Virus record (IMG/VR): IMGVR_UViG_3300042541_000169
Location: 1-62,238 of that record
Direction: 5' to 3' (one strand)
Origin: a virus
DNA length: 62,238 nt
Shown here: positions 34,318 to 40,583 of the stretch, piece after piece
Layout of the letters: the number at the start of each line of letters is the position of its first letter
Numbering within the stretch: the stretch's first letter is position 1
Notes under the pieces: generated by a model
Told to the model about the DNA's origin: nothing
The model's input: only the letters and a program-made list of their open reading frames with translations
Database searches by the model: none
Program-made: the position numbers and the translations under genes

Positions 34318-35202
34318 TTAGTTGAACTTATTAAGTATAGCATCTACTTTACGCTTTGTCTGCTCACGCAGTGAGTCGCTGTCACGTAGTGCGTCAGCGT
34401 CCACGCCACGCATCGTGTCCTCTAGCTGCTTGCGCATCTCATCCATACGCACATCGCCAGTGATGTTGAACGACTTGAGCAACCCGCATATCTCGATGGC
34501 GTTCTCGACAAGAGAGTCACGGAATATCTTGCGCTTGCCGTCGTCACTATCCTCAAGACGTTCTGACATGCGGGTCAGGCAGTCGTGCAGCCGCTCCCAT
34601 GCTTCAGTCATCGCACCCTCGACACGTGCCTTGAGCACACCCTCGTACTGAGACTGCAACTCACGCAGCCCGTCCTCGCCGATGTCAACGCGGAAGTCGC
34701 CCGACTGAGGCAGTGGGGTCATGCTATAGCGCATCGCAAACTTAGACTCGATGGCCTCCCGCATCGGGTAGTCCTCACGGTTGAACAAGTCGCCCAGTTG
34801 GAACGCAGCGGCAGCGACCAGTGTGTCGTAGTCATTGAGGAAGCTGTTTACAGACAGACCAAACTGCTGCTCGTAGTCGGTCAGCCGATCCTTGAACTCA
34901 AGGAAGTAGGCCATATTCAGGATGCGGTCGCCGTTGTCGCCCCATGGTTGCGTCACACCATACAGCCACGAACGGATAGCGTTCGCCACCTTAGTGATCT
35001 CGGTCAGCTTGCCCGATCCTGCAAGCAGGTTCTTGTGGTAGTTACCGGCACGGGTCTTGGTGCTGTTCTGCTGATCTACTTCCTCAGACACACGCTTGTC
35101 GAGCTTGCGTCCCGTCCACACGCTGAGAGATAGGTTGACGATCAGTGCAGAGCTTGAGAGCTTGGACACGCTGAAGTTGTCCATATCAATTGCGTAGGTC
35201 AT
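34318..35202 (-). CDS. Coiled-coil protein of AAA+/VWA module, DUF3150-like (294 aa)
   Basis: The start follows AAAGGA. The product is almost entirely helical: an early segment (LSSSALIVNLSLSVWTGRKL), then NYHKNLLAGSG and long charged helices to the C-terminus (LREQTKRKVDAILNKF). Proteins with this start and length occur upstream of phage MoxR/VWA pairs and are catalogued, I believe, as DUF3150. The family name needs a profile search. A consensus promoter and palindrome precede it, so it is the first gene of the module. Confidence 0.6.
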   Translation of the reverse strand: MTYAIDMDNFSVSKLSSSALIVNLSLSVWTGRKLDKRVSEEVDQQNSTKTRAGNYHKNLLAGSGKLTEITKVANAIRSWLYGVTQPWGDNGDRILNMAYFLEFKDRLTDYEQQFGLSVNSFLNDYDTLVAAAAFQLGDLFNREDYPMREAIESKFAMRYSMTPLPQSGDFRVDIGEDGLRELQSQYEGVLKARVEGAMTEAWERLHDCLTRMSERLEDSDDGKRKIFRDSLVENAIEICGLLKSFNITGDVRMDEMRKQLEDTMRGVDADALRDSDSLREQTKRKVDAILNKFN

Positions 35203-35220
35203 GATGTTTCCTTTCGGTGA

Positions 35221-35239
35221 GCTTCATATCATATGAAGC
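35221..35239 (-). promoter_or_regulatory. Palindromic element 3 (before coiled-coil gene)
   Basis: GCTTCATATCATATGAAGC again, 18 bases before the start codon at 35202 and about 35 bases downstream of a -10 box, so it lies within the transcribed leader. Confidence 0.85.
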
Positions 35240-35275
35240 GGGTTGTGGTTACTACTTAATATTTACTACAACTAC

Positions 35276-35304
35276 ATTATAACACGTTGACACGTAGGGG
35301 TCAA
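35276..35304 (-). promoter_or_regulatory. Consensus sigma-70 promoter of the AAA+/VWA module
   Basis: On the minus strand TTGACC (35299-35304) and TATAAT (35276-35281) are 17 bases apart, close to perfect. Transcription would start near 35269 and read palindrome 3, then the coiled-coil, AAA+ and VWA genes. Confidence 0.85.
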
Positions 35305-35315
35305 GTTGTGGCTTC

Positions 35316-35414
35316 TTAATTGGGTCGCCATACCATAAGGTCGAGATACAACACTGAAAGTATAGCCACGTAAACCACACCTATAAAGATGTTGGTAAGT
35401 AAGTCTCTGTTCAT
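35316..35414 (-). CDS. Tiny membrane protein (32 aa)
   Basis: The ATG overlaps the upstream stop (ATGA). The product is one hydrophobic helix (NIFIGVVYVAILSVLYLDLM) flanked by short polar ends. It is the second such coupled mini-membrane gene in the early arm. The function is unknown. Confidence 0.5.
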   Translation of the reverse strand: MNRDLLTNIFIGVVYVAILSVLYLDLMVWRPN

Positions 35415-35746
35415 TTGGTTTCCCCTTTGTAATTCATACCAACAAACGCCGACACGTACTCGTGCCCCTCGGTGCCGTACCGGAACCCAACATAACGATG
35501 CGTGCCGTCAAGCTGTTTGCCGCATGCGTAGAAAAAACCTTGCGGGTTTTCTGATCGGTAGATGAACGCATTACGCGCCCACATTGTCGCCATCGCATTT
35601 TCTGTATTCAGTGCGTCGAACATTTGTTGGTCGGACAGCACCACGCTGTCGGGGTACTCGCCCATTTGGGCTTCCAATAACGTTTTGTATTGCATCTTGA
35701 TTTCCTCGAACATGTCGGCGGTCAGGTTGTCTTCTGCTTGCTTCAT
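35411..35746 (-). CDS. Hypothetical protein (111 aa)
   Basis: Residues 1-45 are helical and acidic; the rest is beta-rich with many aromatics (AFIYRSENPQGFFYACGKQL, YVGFRYG, YVSAFVGMNYKG). No motif is recognised. It sits in a set of small early genes read from the promoter at 36521-36549. Confidence 0.5.
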   Translation of the reverse strand: MKQAEDNLTADMFEEIKMQYKTLLEAQMGEYPDSVVLSDQQMFDALNTENAMATMWARNAFIYRSENPQGFFYACGKQLDGTHRYVGFRYGTEGHEYVSAFVGMNYKGETK

Positions 35747-35756
35747 GGTGTTGTCC

Positions 35757-35921
35757 TTATGCGTACCATTTGCCGATGTCGTGGTAAGCAGTTACCACAT
35801 CCTCGTACCCAAGACTCATTAATAGTTGGCACAGCACATCGTCTGCTTCTATGTGTGCGACTTCGGTATCACGGCTTTGCCGTATCAAATTCAACTCCAC
35901 AATCGCTTCTTCCTTAGTCAT
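35757..35921 (-). CDS. Small conserved phage protein (54 aa)
   Basis: The start overlaps the upstream stop (ATGA). The sequence ADDVLCQLLMSLGYEDVVTA ending in KWYA is of a type common in phage early regions. Mostly helical, no known activity. Confidence 0.6.
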   Translation of the reverse strand: MTKEEAIVELNLIRQSRDTEVAHIEADDVLCQLLMSLGYEDVVTAYHDIGKWYA

Positions 35922-36079
35922 TTTGTGATCTCCTTTTCTTGAATGTGGTAATGCACATCGGCATCGGGTTGTTCCTGTGCCATTCGCAGGTCTGCTTCGG
36001 CTTTGACCTTATCGTCATAGATACCGGCAATGAATCTGCCCTTGGAATCTTCACCCCACACAATCCAAACTTGCTTCAT
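35918..36079 (-). CDS. Small protein (53 aa)
   Basis: The product (MKQVWIVWGEDSKGRF, then YDDKVKAEADLRMAQ) has a short beta hairpin followed by a helix. It is translationally coupled to the 54-residue gene by ATGA. The role is unknown. Confidence 0.55.
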   Translation of the reverse strand: MKQVWIVWGEDSKGRFIAGIYDDKVKAEADLRMAQEQPDADVHYHIQEKEITK

Positions 36080-36091
36080 GATGTTGTCCTT

Positions 36092-36430
36092 TTAGTTAAT
36101 AGGTGTGATGAGGCCGACCGCGCCGTCCGACGCAACCTTGATCATGTCCTCGACATGTAGCCGTGTCGTCCCAGTACACACATGCGGATGCGCTTGGCCG
36201 TGGTGCTTGCTAGTTGTCATGCCGTACTTACTGGCATTCTCAAACCACATCTCGGTCATCACATCGTAGACAAAGAGCGGCCAGTGCCGGTCGTATGAAT
36301 AGACCACATAACGGGCATTCGGTATGCCCATGCTTTCGACCCACTCAGCCCACAGATTGTTGGCCTTGAATTCTTTGCAGTCCTGCACGTACTGCCGTGC
36401 GTCGCGGTTGCTGATCTTTGCTTTACTCAT
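36092..36430 (-). CDS. Hypothetical protein (112 aa), first gene of a short early transcript
   Basis: N-terminal basic helix (AKISNRDARQYVQDCKEFKA), then an aromatic beta-rich part (ARYVVYSYDRHWPLFVYDV) and a His-rich segment (TSKHHGQAHPHVC) that could bind metal. It has its own promoter, palindrome 4 and a leader with CGAAAGG, mirroring the AAA+ and coiled-coil genes. The function is unknown. Confidence 0.55.
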   Translation of the reverse strand: MSKAKISNRDARQYVQDCKEFKANNLWAEWVESMGIPNARYVVYSYDRHWPLFVYDVMTEMWFENASKYGMTTSKHHGQAHPHVCTGTTRLHVEDMIKVASDGAVGLITPIN

Positions 36431-36449
36431 GATGACGCCTTTCGGTTGT

Positions 36450-36468
36450 GCTTCATATCATATGAAGC
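36450..36468 (-). promoter_or_regulatory. Palindromic element 4
   Basis: GCTTCATATCATATGAAGC, 19 bases before the start codon at 36430. A half copy (GCTTCATATG, 36536-36545) lies 67 bases further upstream, across the promoter spacer. Confidence 0.85.
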
Positions 36469-36520
36469 TGTTATTTACTCGGATTACTCTCTACAACATG
36501 TTTTCACGTGTTGAGCCTCT

Positions 36521-36549
36521 ACTTTAGCATAGGCAGCTTCATATGTCAA
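36521..36549 (-). promoter_or_regulatory. Sigma-70 promoter for the small early genes
   Basis: Minus strand TTGACA (36544-36549), 17-base spacer, TAAAGT (36521-36526) preceded by TGC as an extended -10. The half palindrome overlaps the -35 end of the spacer, a natural place for a repressor. Confidence 0.75.
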
Positions 36550-37063
36550 GTTGTGACAACGTGGTATAAGGAAGTGTCTAAAACATTTTATTCATAAAGA
36601 GCGTTTTATTCTGGGAGAGGAGAATAAAACAAAAGCCTTTGTAATCAACGTGTTAGAGGTGCTTTTTGGGGTAATATTCTTTTATTCTGTGATTTTGAGA
36701 ATGAGCGAGAGAATACGGCAAAGAGCAAAAGAGAAGAGCGAGTGCGAAGAAAAGCAAAGAAATTTAGGTAAAACTAAGTTTTTTAAAATTTAGACTTCAT
36801 ATATATATTTTAAAGAATAATAGAATAATAGGGATAAAACCGTCTGGAAACCCGCATGGTTGCTGGGTTTTATAATATTCTGTGCCTACAGAATTTTCTG
36901 GAATAATTGAATAAAATCAAAGACAGTATTGCCTTATAACGCGTTGACTTTTCTCTGAGCCATGTTTTTGTCCACATGAGCCAGTGCGTTTAAACGCAAG
37001 GCAATTAGATATGCGTCAGTGCGGCCAGCGTCGAGGGAACAGTTATCAGTATAATTCCGTACA
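36550..37063. other. AT-rich gene-free region, candidate replication origin
   Basis: Over 500 bases have no supportable gene. The stretch is A/T-rich with TTTATTCT/AGAATAAA boxes in both orientations, a perfect inverted repeat GTTTTATTCT/AGAATAAAAC (36603-36612 with 36621-36630), a hairpin ATTCTGT/ACAGAAT near 36877-36894, another AAACCCGCA/TGC-T-GGGTTT (36848-36870), and a purine-only-like run around 36720-36780. Placement at the divergence of the two arms fits an origin. No DnaA box consensus was confirmed. Confidence 0.4.
37020..37048. repeat. 29-bp direct repeat, copy A
   Basis: A 29-base sequence beginning TGCGGCCAGCGTCGAGGGAA and ending AGTTATCA is repeated exactly at 37202-37230, 182 bases away. 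Between the copies lie palindrome 5 and a large inverted repeat. Confidence 0.9.
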
Positions 37064-37082
37064 GCTTCATATGATATGAAGC
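37064..37082 (-). promoter_or_regulatory. Palindromic element 5
   Basis: GCTTCATATGATATGAAGC, in the gene-free control region and not directly before a recognised gene. The central base is swapped relative to copies 2-4. Confidence 0.8.
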
Positions 37083-37098
37083 AACTTAGATTTTAAGC

Positions 37099-37180
37099 TA
37101 CAAACAAGTTGTAGTGTGATTTCTTGTGGCAACTTCTTTTGGTGTGATTACACCTCAAATCACGTGACAACTTGTTTGTA
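37099..37180. repeat. Large inverted repeat (hairpin or cruciform)
   Basis: TACAAACAAGTTGT (37099-37112) and ACAACTTGTTTGTA (37167-37180) are perfect 14-base arms. The stem continues inward with GTGATTT/AAATCAC-type pairing, and the centre holds its own hairpin GGTGT/ACACC (37141-37154). It may be an origin structure or an RNA. Confidence 0.8.
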
Positions 37181-37300
37181 GGATGATTTATTTTCGCTGA
37201 TTGCGGCCAGCGTCGAGGGAACAGTTATCAAAACTTTTCCACGTGGAAAAGTGTGAACATAGTAGATGTGGTTATGCGTGGTTTTGAATGTCGGCAACAT
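37160..37300 (-). CDS. Possible small gene (46 aa), weak
   Basis: An ATG frame runs through the right arm of the inverted repeat and repeat copy B, reading MLPTFKTTHNHIYYV, then PRGKVLITVPSTLAAISENK. No ribosome-binding site is evident and a frame this long is not unexpected by chance. The first copy of the 29-base repeat encodes a similar LITVPSTLAAL in a 21-codon frame. Included only because the region otherwise lacks genes. Confidence 0.2.
   Translation of the reverse strand: MLPTFKTTHNHIYYVHTFPRGKVLITVPSTLAAISENKSSYKQVVT
37202..37230. repeat. 29-bp direct repeat, copy B
   Basis: Exact second copy of 37020-37048. In the minus frame it would encode DNCSLDAGR in both places, followed by different codons, as if one end of a gene had been duplicated. 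Confidence 0.9.
37233..37252. other. 20-bp perfect palindrome
   Basis: ACTTTTCCACGTGGAAAAGT is perfectly self-complementary and differs from the CTTCATAT family. It directly follows repeat copy B. Likely a protein-binding site. Confidence 0.65.
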
Positions 37301-37330
37301 GGTATAAGATGGTTTACAAAAACGCGGACG

Positions 37331-37356
37331 AAAAAAAACCCCGCCGGAGCGGGGTT
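37331..37356 (-). terminator. Intrinsic terminator of the first early gene
   Basis: An 8-bp stem AACCCCGC/GCGGGGTT with loop CGGA is followed on the minus strand by a run of T. It ends the transcript of the 37369-37887 gene 13 bases after its stop. Confidence 0.9.
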
Positions 37357-37368
37357 CCTAGTGCCAGA

Positions 37369-37887
37369 TTACTCAGCGATCTCATCACCGTGCGCTGCAA
37401 AGAAATCTTTGAAACCATCATACAAACTTTCGTGCTGTGCGTTTTCAAACGCTGCTTGAATCACCGTGCAAAGGTCTTCAAAGGAACCGCCTTCATCATG
37501 ATTGAAAGCAGGGCGGAGCAGATCAACGAATGCCTTAGTACCTTTTGCTTTTGCTTCGCCTTTCGCCTTGCTTTTCTTTGATTGAGCAGGGTTCCATTCG
37601 ACTACCGGCTTACCGGTTTTCACCGCATCACGAAAGGTTGTCAGGTAATTTGCTGCCGTGCCTTTACCTAAACCGCCTGCTATCAACGCATCGTAGAACG
37701 CAGTAGCTACTGCACATTTCTTATTGTGTCCGACGATAACCTTCGCAGCATGTAATTGCGTCACGCCTTTGTTAACACCGTCAAGGCATGCAAGGCGTTT
37801 GGCTTCGAACCCTTTGGCCTCGATCAATTGAGCGCCACAGTTTGCAGCGATGGCGGAGAACGATACAGAATTATTTGCTTGTGTCAT
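37369..37887 (-). CDS. First early gene, unknown function (172 aa)
   Basis: The only gene between the control region and its own terminator, so it is a separate, probably immediate-early, monocistronic transcript. The product starts with an Asn/Ser-rich stretch, has two helical blocks (AVATAFYDALIAGGLGKGTA) and a Lys/Ala-rich linker (SKKSKAKGEAKAKGTKA), then an acidic C-terminus. The middle could be DNA-binding. No family is recognised. Early monocistronic phage genes often encode host take-over or anti-defence proteins; that is context only. Confidence 0.6.
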   Translation of the reverse strand: MTQANNSVSFSAIAANCGAQLIEAKGFEAKRLACLDGVNKGVTQLHAAKVIVGHNKKCAVATAFYDALIAGGLGKGTAANYLTTFRDAVKTGKPVVEWNPAQSKKSKAKGEAKAKGTKAFVDLLRPAFNHDEGGSFEDLCTVIQAAFENAQHESLYDGFKDFFAAHGDEIAE

Positions 37888-38013
37888 GAGTTACTTTCAT
37901 CAGCGCATGTTATAGGAAGGTACTGAGTCAGTGCGCTTATCTAATCCAGTGACTACATTATGACACATCTTATAGGGTAACGCACGAGATAGCGCTAACT
38001 TTACATGCCTACC

Positions 38014-38030
38014 CTTCATATCATATGAAG
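38014..38030. promoter_or_regulatory. Palindromic element 6
   Basis: CTTCATATCATATGAAG, the 17-base core, located 127 bases upstream of the first early gene and about 360 bases upstream of the terminase small subunit. It could influence either arm. Confidence 0.75.
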
Positions 38031-38126
38031 CAGGGCAGTGGCGACCCCCCACCCCCTAGATCGGGGCGGCTTGTTGGCGTAGTGCTATGCACTGTGTTTT
38101 ACTCAAAAGATTACAGCCGCCAATCT

Positions 38127-38154
38127 AACCCCGGTTACTTTCATGGCCGGGGTT
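38127..38154 (+). other. Strong hairpin in the late leader
   Basis: AACCCCGG/CCGGGGTT, a perfect 8-bp stem with a 12-base loop. No T run follows. A second hairpin CTACAA/TTGTAG (38177-38192) lies just downstream. Together they may shield a transcript or act in antitermination. Confidence 0.5.
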
Positions 38155-38186
38155 CCGGAACCGTCCGAGTAACTTCCTACAACATC

Positions 38187-38216
38187 TTGTAGAGCGTTAA
38201 ATTAAAAGCCTATAGA
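38187..38216 (+). promoter_or_regulatory. Weak candidate late promoter
   Basis: TTGTAG (38187-38192), 18 bases, TATAGA (38211-38216). The match is modest, but this is the best plus-strand sigma-70-like pair found before the terminase genes. Confidence 0.3.
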
Positions 38217-38386
38217 CTTTGTAAAACACCCCCTACCCCGTGCAAATTTACGCGACTCTGCATTTATTTCCGTATAGCAAACACCCCCCATCATCTTTCC
38301 ACACGAAATACCCCCACCCCTATATTATTTTTTACAAAACGTGTACACTTCGCACACAACTGGAGCCACAAAACGCTACCAAACAT

Positions 38387-39034
38387 ATGCAAATACTTGT
38401 TACGCCAGAGTTAGACGTACCTATTCCTTCTTCGCTAACCCCGCAAGAAGCCCAATCTCTGCATGAAAAAGCGAAAGCTGCTTTTAATACGGTAGAGTTT
38501 TTGGCCGCTATGGGGATGGAAGTTCCTGCGCCTACGATGCGGGAAAAGAAAGAAGCCCGTGCTCAATTCCTAGAAGCCCCTCACGCAGATATAGAGATCA
38601 AAAGTTCGGCTACTGCCTTAATGTTGAAGGCAATGCTCGACGAGTACGATGTTGAGGTGGTACGAAATGCCGCCCAAGTTCGGAACTACGTGAAGATGCG
38701 GCTGATGGCACTTACTGACTCTAATAAAGAATCCACCCAGTTAAAGGCGTTGGAGATGCTGGGCAAGATGAGTGACGTGGGTGCCTTTGCCGAACGGGTA
38801 GAGATTAATGTTACACATCGAACAACTGAAGAGTTGCAGTCCGAACTGGCTAATAAGCTCCATGCTTATATGCACGACATCATTGATGTAGAAGCTACGG
38901 CCATAACCGTTCCAGAAGAACGCTATTTGAACAATGCCCCTGCGGTGCAGGTGATTGATCTGGATGAGGAGCTTGGGTTTACCGGGAAAGAACTAGAGAT
39001 AACGGCTGAAGTGGAAGACTTTGACGATGAGTAA
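38387..39034 (+). CDS. terS: Terminase small subunit-like protein (215 aa)
   Basis: I chose the ATG at 38387 (MQILVTPEL); an earlier in-frame ATG would begin inside C-rich leader sequence. The protein is mostly helical with a central segment (LDEYDVEVVRNAAQVRNYVK through LGKMSDVGAF) like the oligomerisation core of TerS proteins and an acidic C-terminus. It overlaps the large terminase gene by 8 bases, which supports the call. It would recognise phage DNA and regulate packaging. The ribosome-binding site is weak. Confidence 0.7.
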   Translation: MQILVTPELDVPIPSSLTPQEAQSLHEKAKAAFNTVEFLAAMGMEVPAPTMREKKEARAQFLEAPHADIEIKSSATALMLKAMLDEYDVEVVRNAAQVRNYVKMRLMALTDSNKESTQLKALEMLGKMSDVGAFAERVEINVTHRTTEELQSELANKLHAYMHDIIDVEATAITVPEERYLNNAPAVQVIDLDEELGFTGKELEITAEVEDFDDE

Positions 39035-40574
39035 TAGCGCATTAGCTGCGGTATTAGATCAGATTCAAACTTTGCCTGTTGATAAACAAGCGTTGTTAAT
39101 TAGTAGACTGCCTAAGGACGAGCAGGAAACCGTCACCGAGATTCTGGATGAGTTAAATACCCGTAAGTTACGGAGTAAAGCGTCAGATGACTTCATGGTG
39201 TTTGTGCAGGAGATGTGGCCTAACTTCATTCATGGTCGGCATCACGCCAAGATGGCTAGGGCGTTTGAGCGGGTGGCTAACGGGGAGTGTAAACGGCTCA
39301 TTATCAACATGCCGCCCCGTCATACCAAATCAGAATTCGCTTCATATCTGCTTCCAGCATGGTTTTTTGGTAAATTTCCGGGCAAAAAAGTCATTCAAAC
39401 GTCCCATACAGCCGAATTAGCGGTAGGTTTCGGTCGAAAAGTGCGAAATTTAGTGGATTCTGCTAACTATAAGCGGATATTCCCGGCACTAGACCTGCAA
39501 TCTGACTCAAAAGCAGCAGGTCGGTGGAACACAAACTTCGGCGGCGAGTACTTCGCTATCGGTATTGGCGGTGCGGTAACCGGTAAAGGTGCCGACATAC
39601 TAATAATAGATGACCCGCACTCAGAACAAGAGGCCGCTATGGCCCAGACTAACCCGGAAGTCTACGATAAGACGTATGAGTGGTACACATCTGGCCCTCG
39701 TCAGCGTCTCCAGCCGGGGGGTTCTATCGTAATGGTGATGACCCGCTGGTCTAAACGCGATTTAACGGGTCAAGTAATCAAAGCGGCGGCTCAAAGGTCG
39801 GGTGAAGAGTGGGAAGTGATCGAGTTTCCAGCGATTTTGCCCTCTGGCAAGCCACTATGGCCTGAATTTTGGTCATTAGAAGAGCTTTCTGCCCTAAAAG
39901 AGGAACTTCCGAACGCTAAATGGCAAGCGCAGTACATGCAGCAGCCGACATCGGACGTGTCAGCGATTGTGAAGCGCGAATGGTGGAAGATATGGGATAG
40001 TGAGCGTCCGCCTAGCTGCGAGTTTATTATTCAGTCTTGGGACACGGCGTTCTTAAAGACAGAACGGGCCGACTATTCTGCGTGTACAACGTGGGGTGTG
40101 TTTTATCAGGACGATGCGCTGGGCAGGTCGCGGGCTAATATTATTCTGTTGAATGCGTTTAAGAAGCGCATGGAGTTCCCAGAGCTAAAGGCCAGAGCCT
40201 ATGAAGAGTTTAATGAGTGGGACGTTGACTCACTTATTGTAGAGGCCAAGGCAGCAGGGTCACCGCTGATATTTGAGTTGCGGCAGATGGGCATCCCGGT
40301 GCAGGAGTTTACGCCTAGTAAAGGCAACGACAAGATAGCGCGGTTAAACGCGGTGGCTGATATATTTGCGTCAGGACACGTTTGGGTGCCTAATACGCAC
40401 TGGGCAGAAGAGTTAATTGAAGAAGTTGCGTCGTTCCCATCGGGGGAGCATGATGACCTAGTGGACTCCATGACACAAGCATTGCTGCGCTATAGGCGTG
40501 GTGGGTTTATTCAGTTGGCGTCTGACGAAGAAGATGAACCACGGCAGTTTCGTAGGAAAGAGCCGTACTACTAA
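39027..40574 (+). CDS. terL: Terminase large subunit
   Basis: The ATG at 39027 is preferred over a TTG six bases earlier. The ATPase domain has PPRHTKSE (96-103, Walker A-like) and ILIIDD (Walker B, Asp195, Asp196) followed by a coupling segment with MTRW. The nuclease domain has QSWDTAF, LIVEAKAAG and GEHDDLVDS, the three acidic clusters of the RNase H-like fold. It cuts concatemers and pumps DNA through the portal encoded next. It is of the family found in headful-packaging podoviruses, so terminal redundancy is possible. Confidence 0.95.
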   Translation: MSNSALAAVLDQIQTLPVDKQALLISRLPKDEQETVTEILDELNTRKLRSKASDDFMVFVQEMWPNFIHGRHHAKMARAFERVANGECKRLIINMPPRHTKSEFASYLLPAWFFGKFPGKKVIQTSHTAELAVGFGRKVRNLVDSANYKRIFPALDLQSDSKAAGRWNTNFGGEYFAIGIGGAVTGKGADILIIDDPHSEQEAAMAQTNPEVYDKTYEWYTSGPRQRLQPGGSIVMVMTRWSKRDLTGQVIKAAAQRSGEEWEVIEFPAILPSGKPLWPEFWSLEELSALKEELPNAKWQAQYMQQPTSDVSAIVKREWWKIWDSERPPSCEFIIQSWDTAFLKTERADYSACTTWGVFYQDDALGRSRANIILLNAFKKRMEFPELKARAYEEFNEWDVDSLIVEAKAAGSPLIFELRQMGIPVQEFTPSKGNDKIARLNAVADIFASGHVWVPNTHWAEELIEEVASFPSGEHDDLVDSMTQALLRYRRGGFIQLASDEEDEPRQFRRKEPYY

Positions 40575-40583
40575 GGATGAAAC

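Larger units (their letters stand above)
37888..38386. promoter_or_regulatory. Divergent control region between the early and late arms
   Basis: About 500 bases without genes separate the first early gene from the terminase genes. They contain palindrome 6, two hairpins, the 12-base palindrome GGTTCCGGAACC (38151-38162) and several C tracts of five or six (for example ACACCCCC-type units at 38226, 38282 and 38311). Late transcription must begin here. No consensus early-type promoter is obvious on the plus strand, in line with activator-dependent late promoters. Confidence 0.55.

Noticed and set aside
36701-36793. 30-codon plus-strand frame MSERIRQRAKEKSECEEKQR
   Set aside because: No ribosome-binding site; it reads through a purine run and is too short to support.
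37253-37581. Plus-strand frames over the terminator and first early gene
   Set aside because: They cross a strong terminator and are antisense to the better-supported minus-strand gene.
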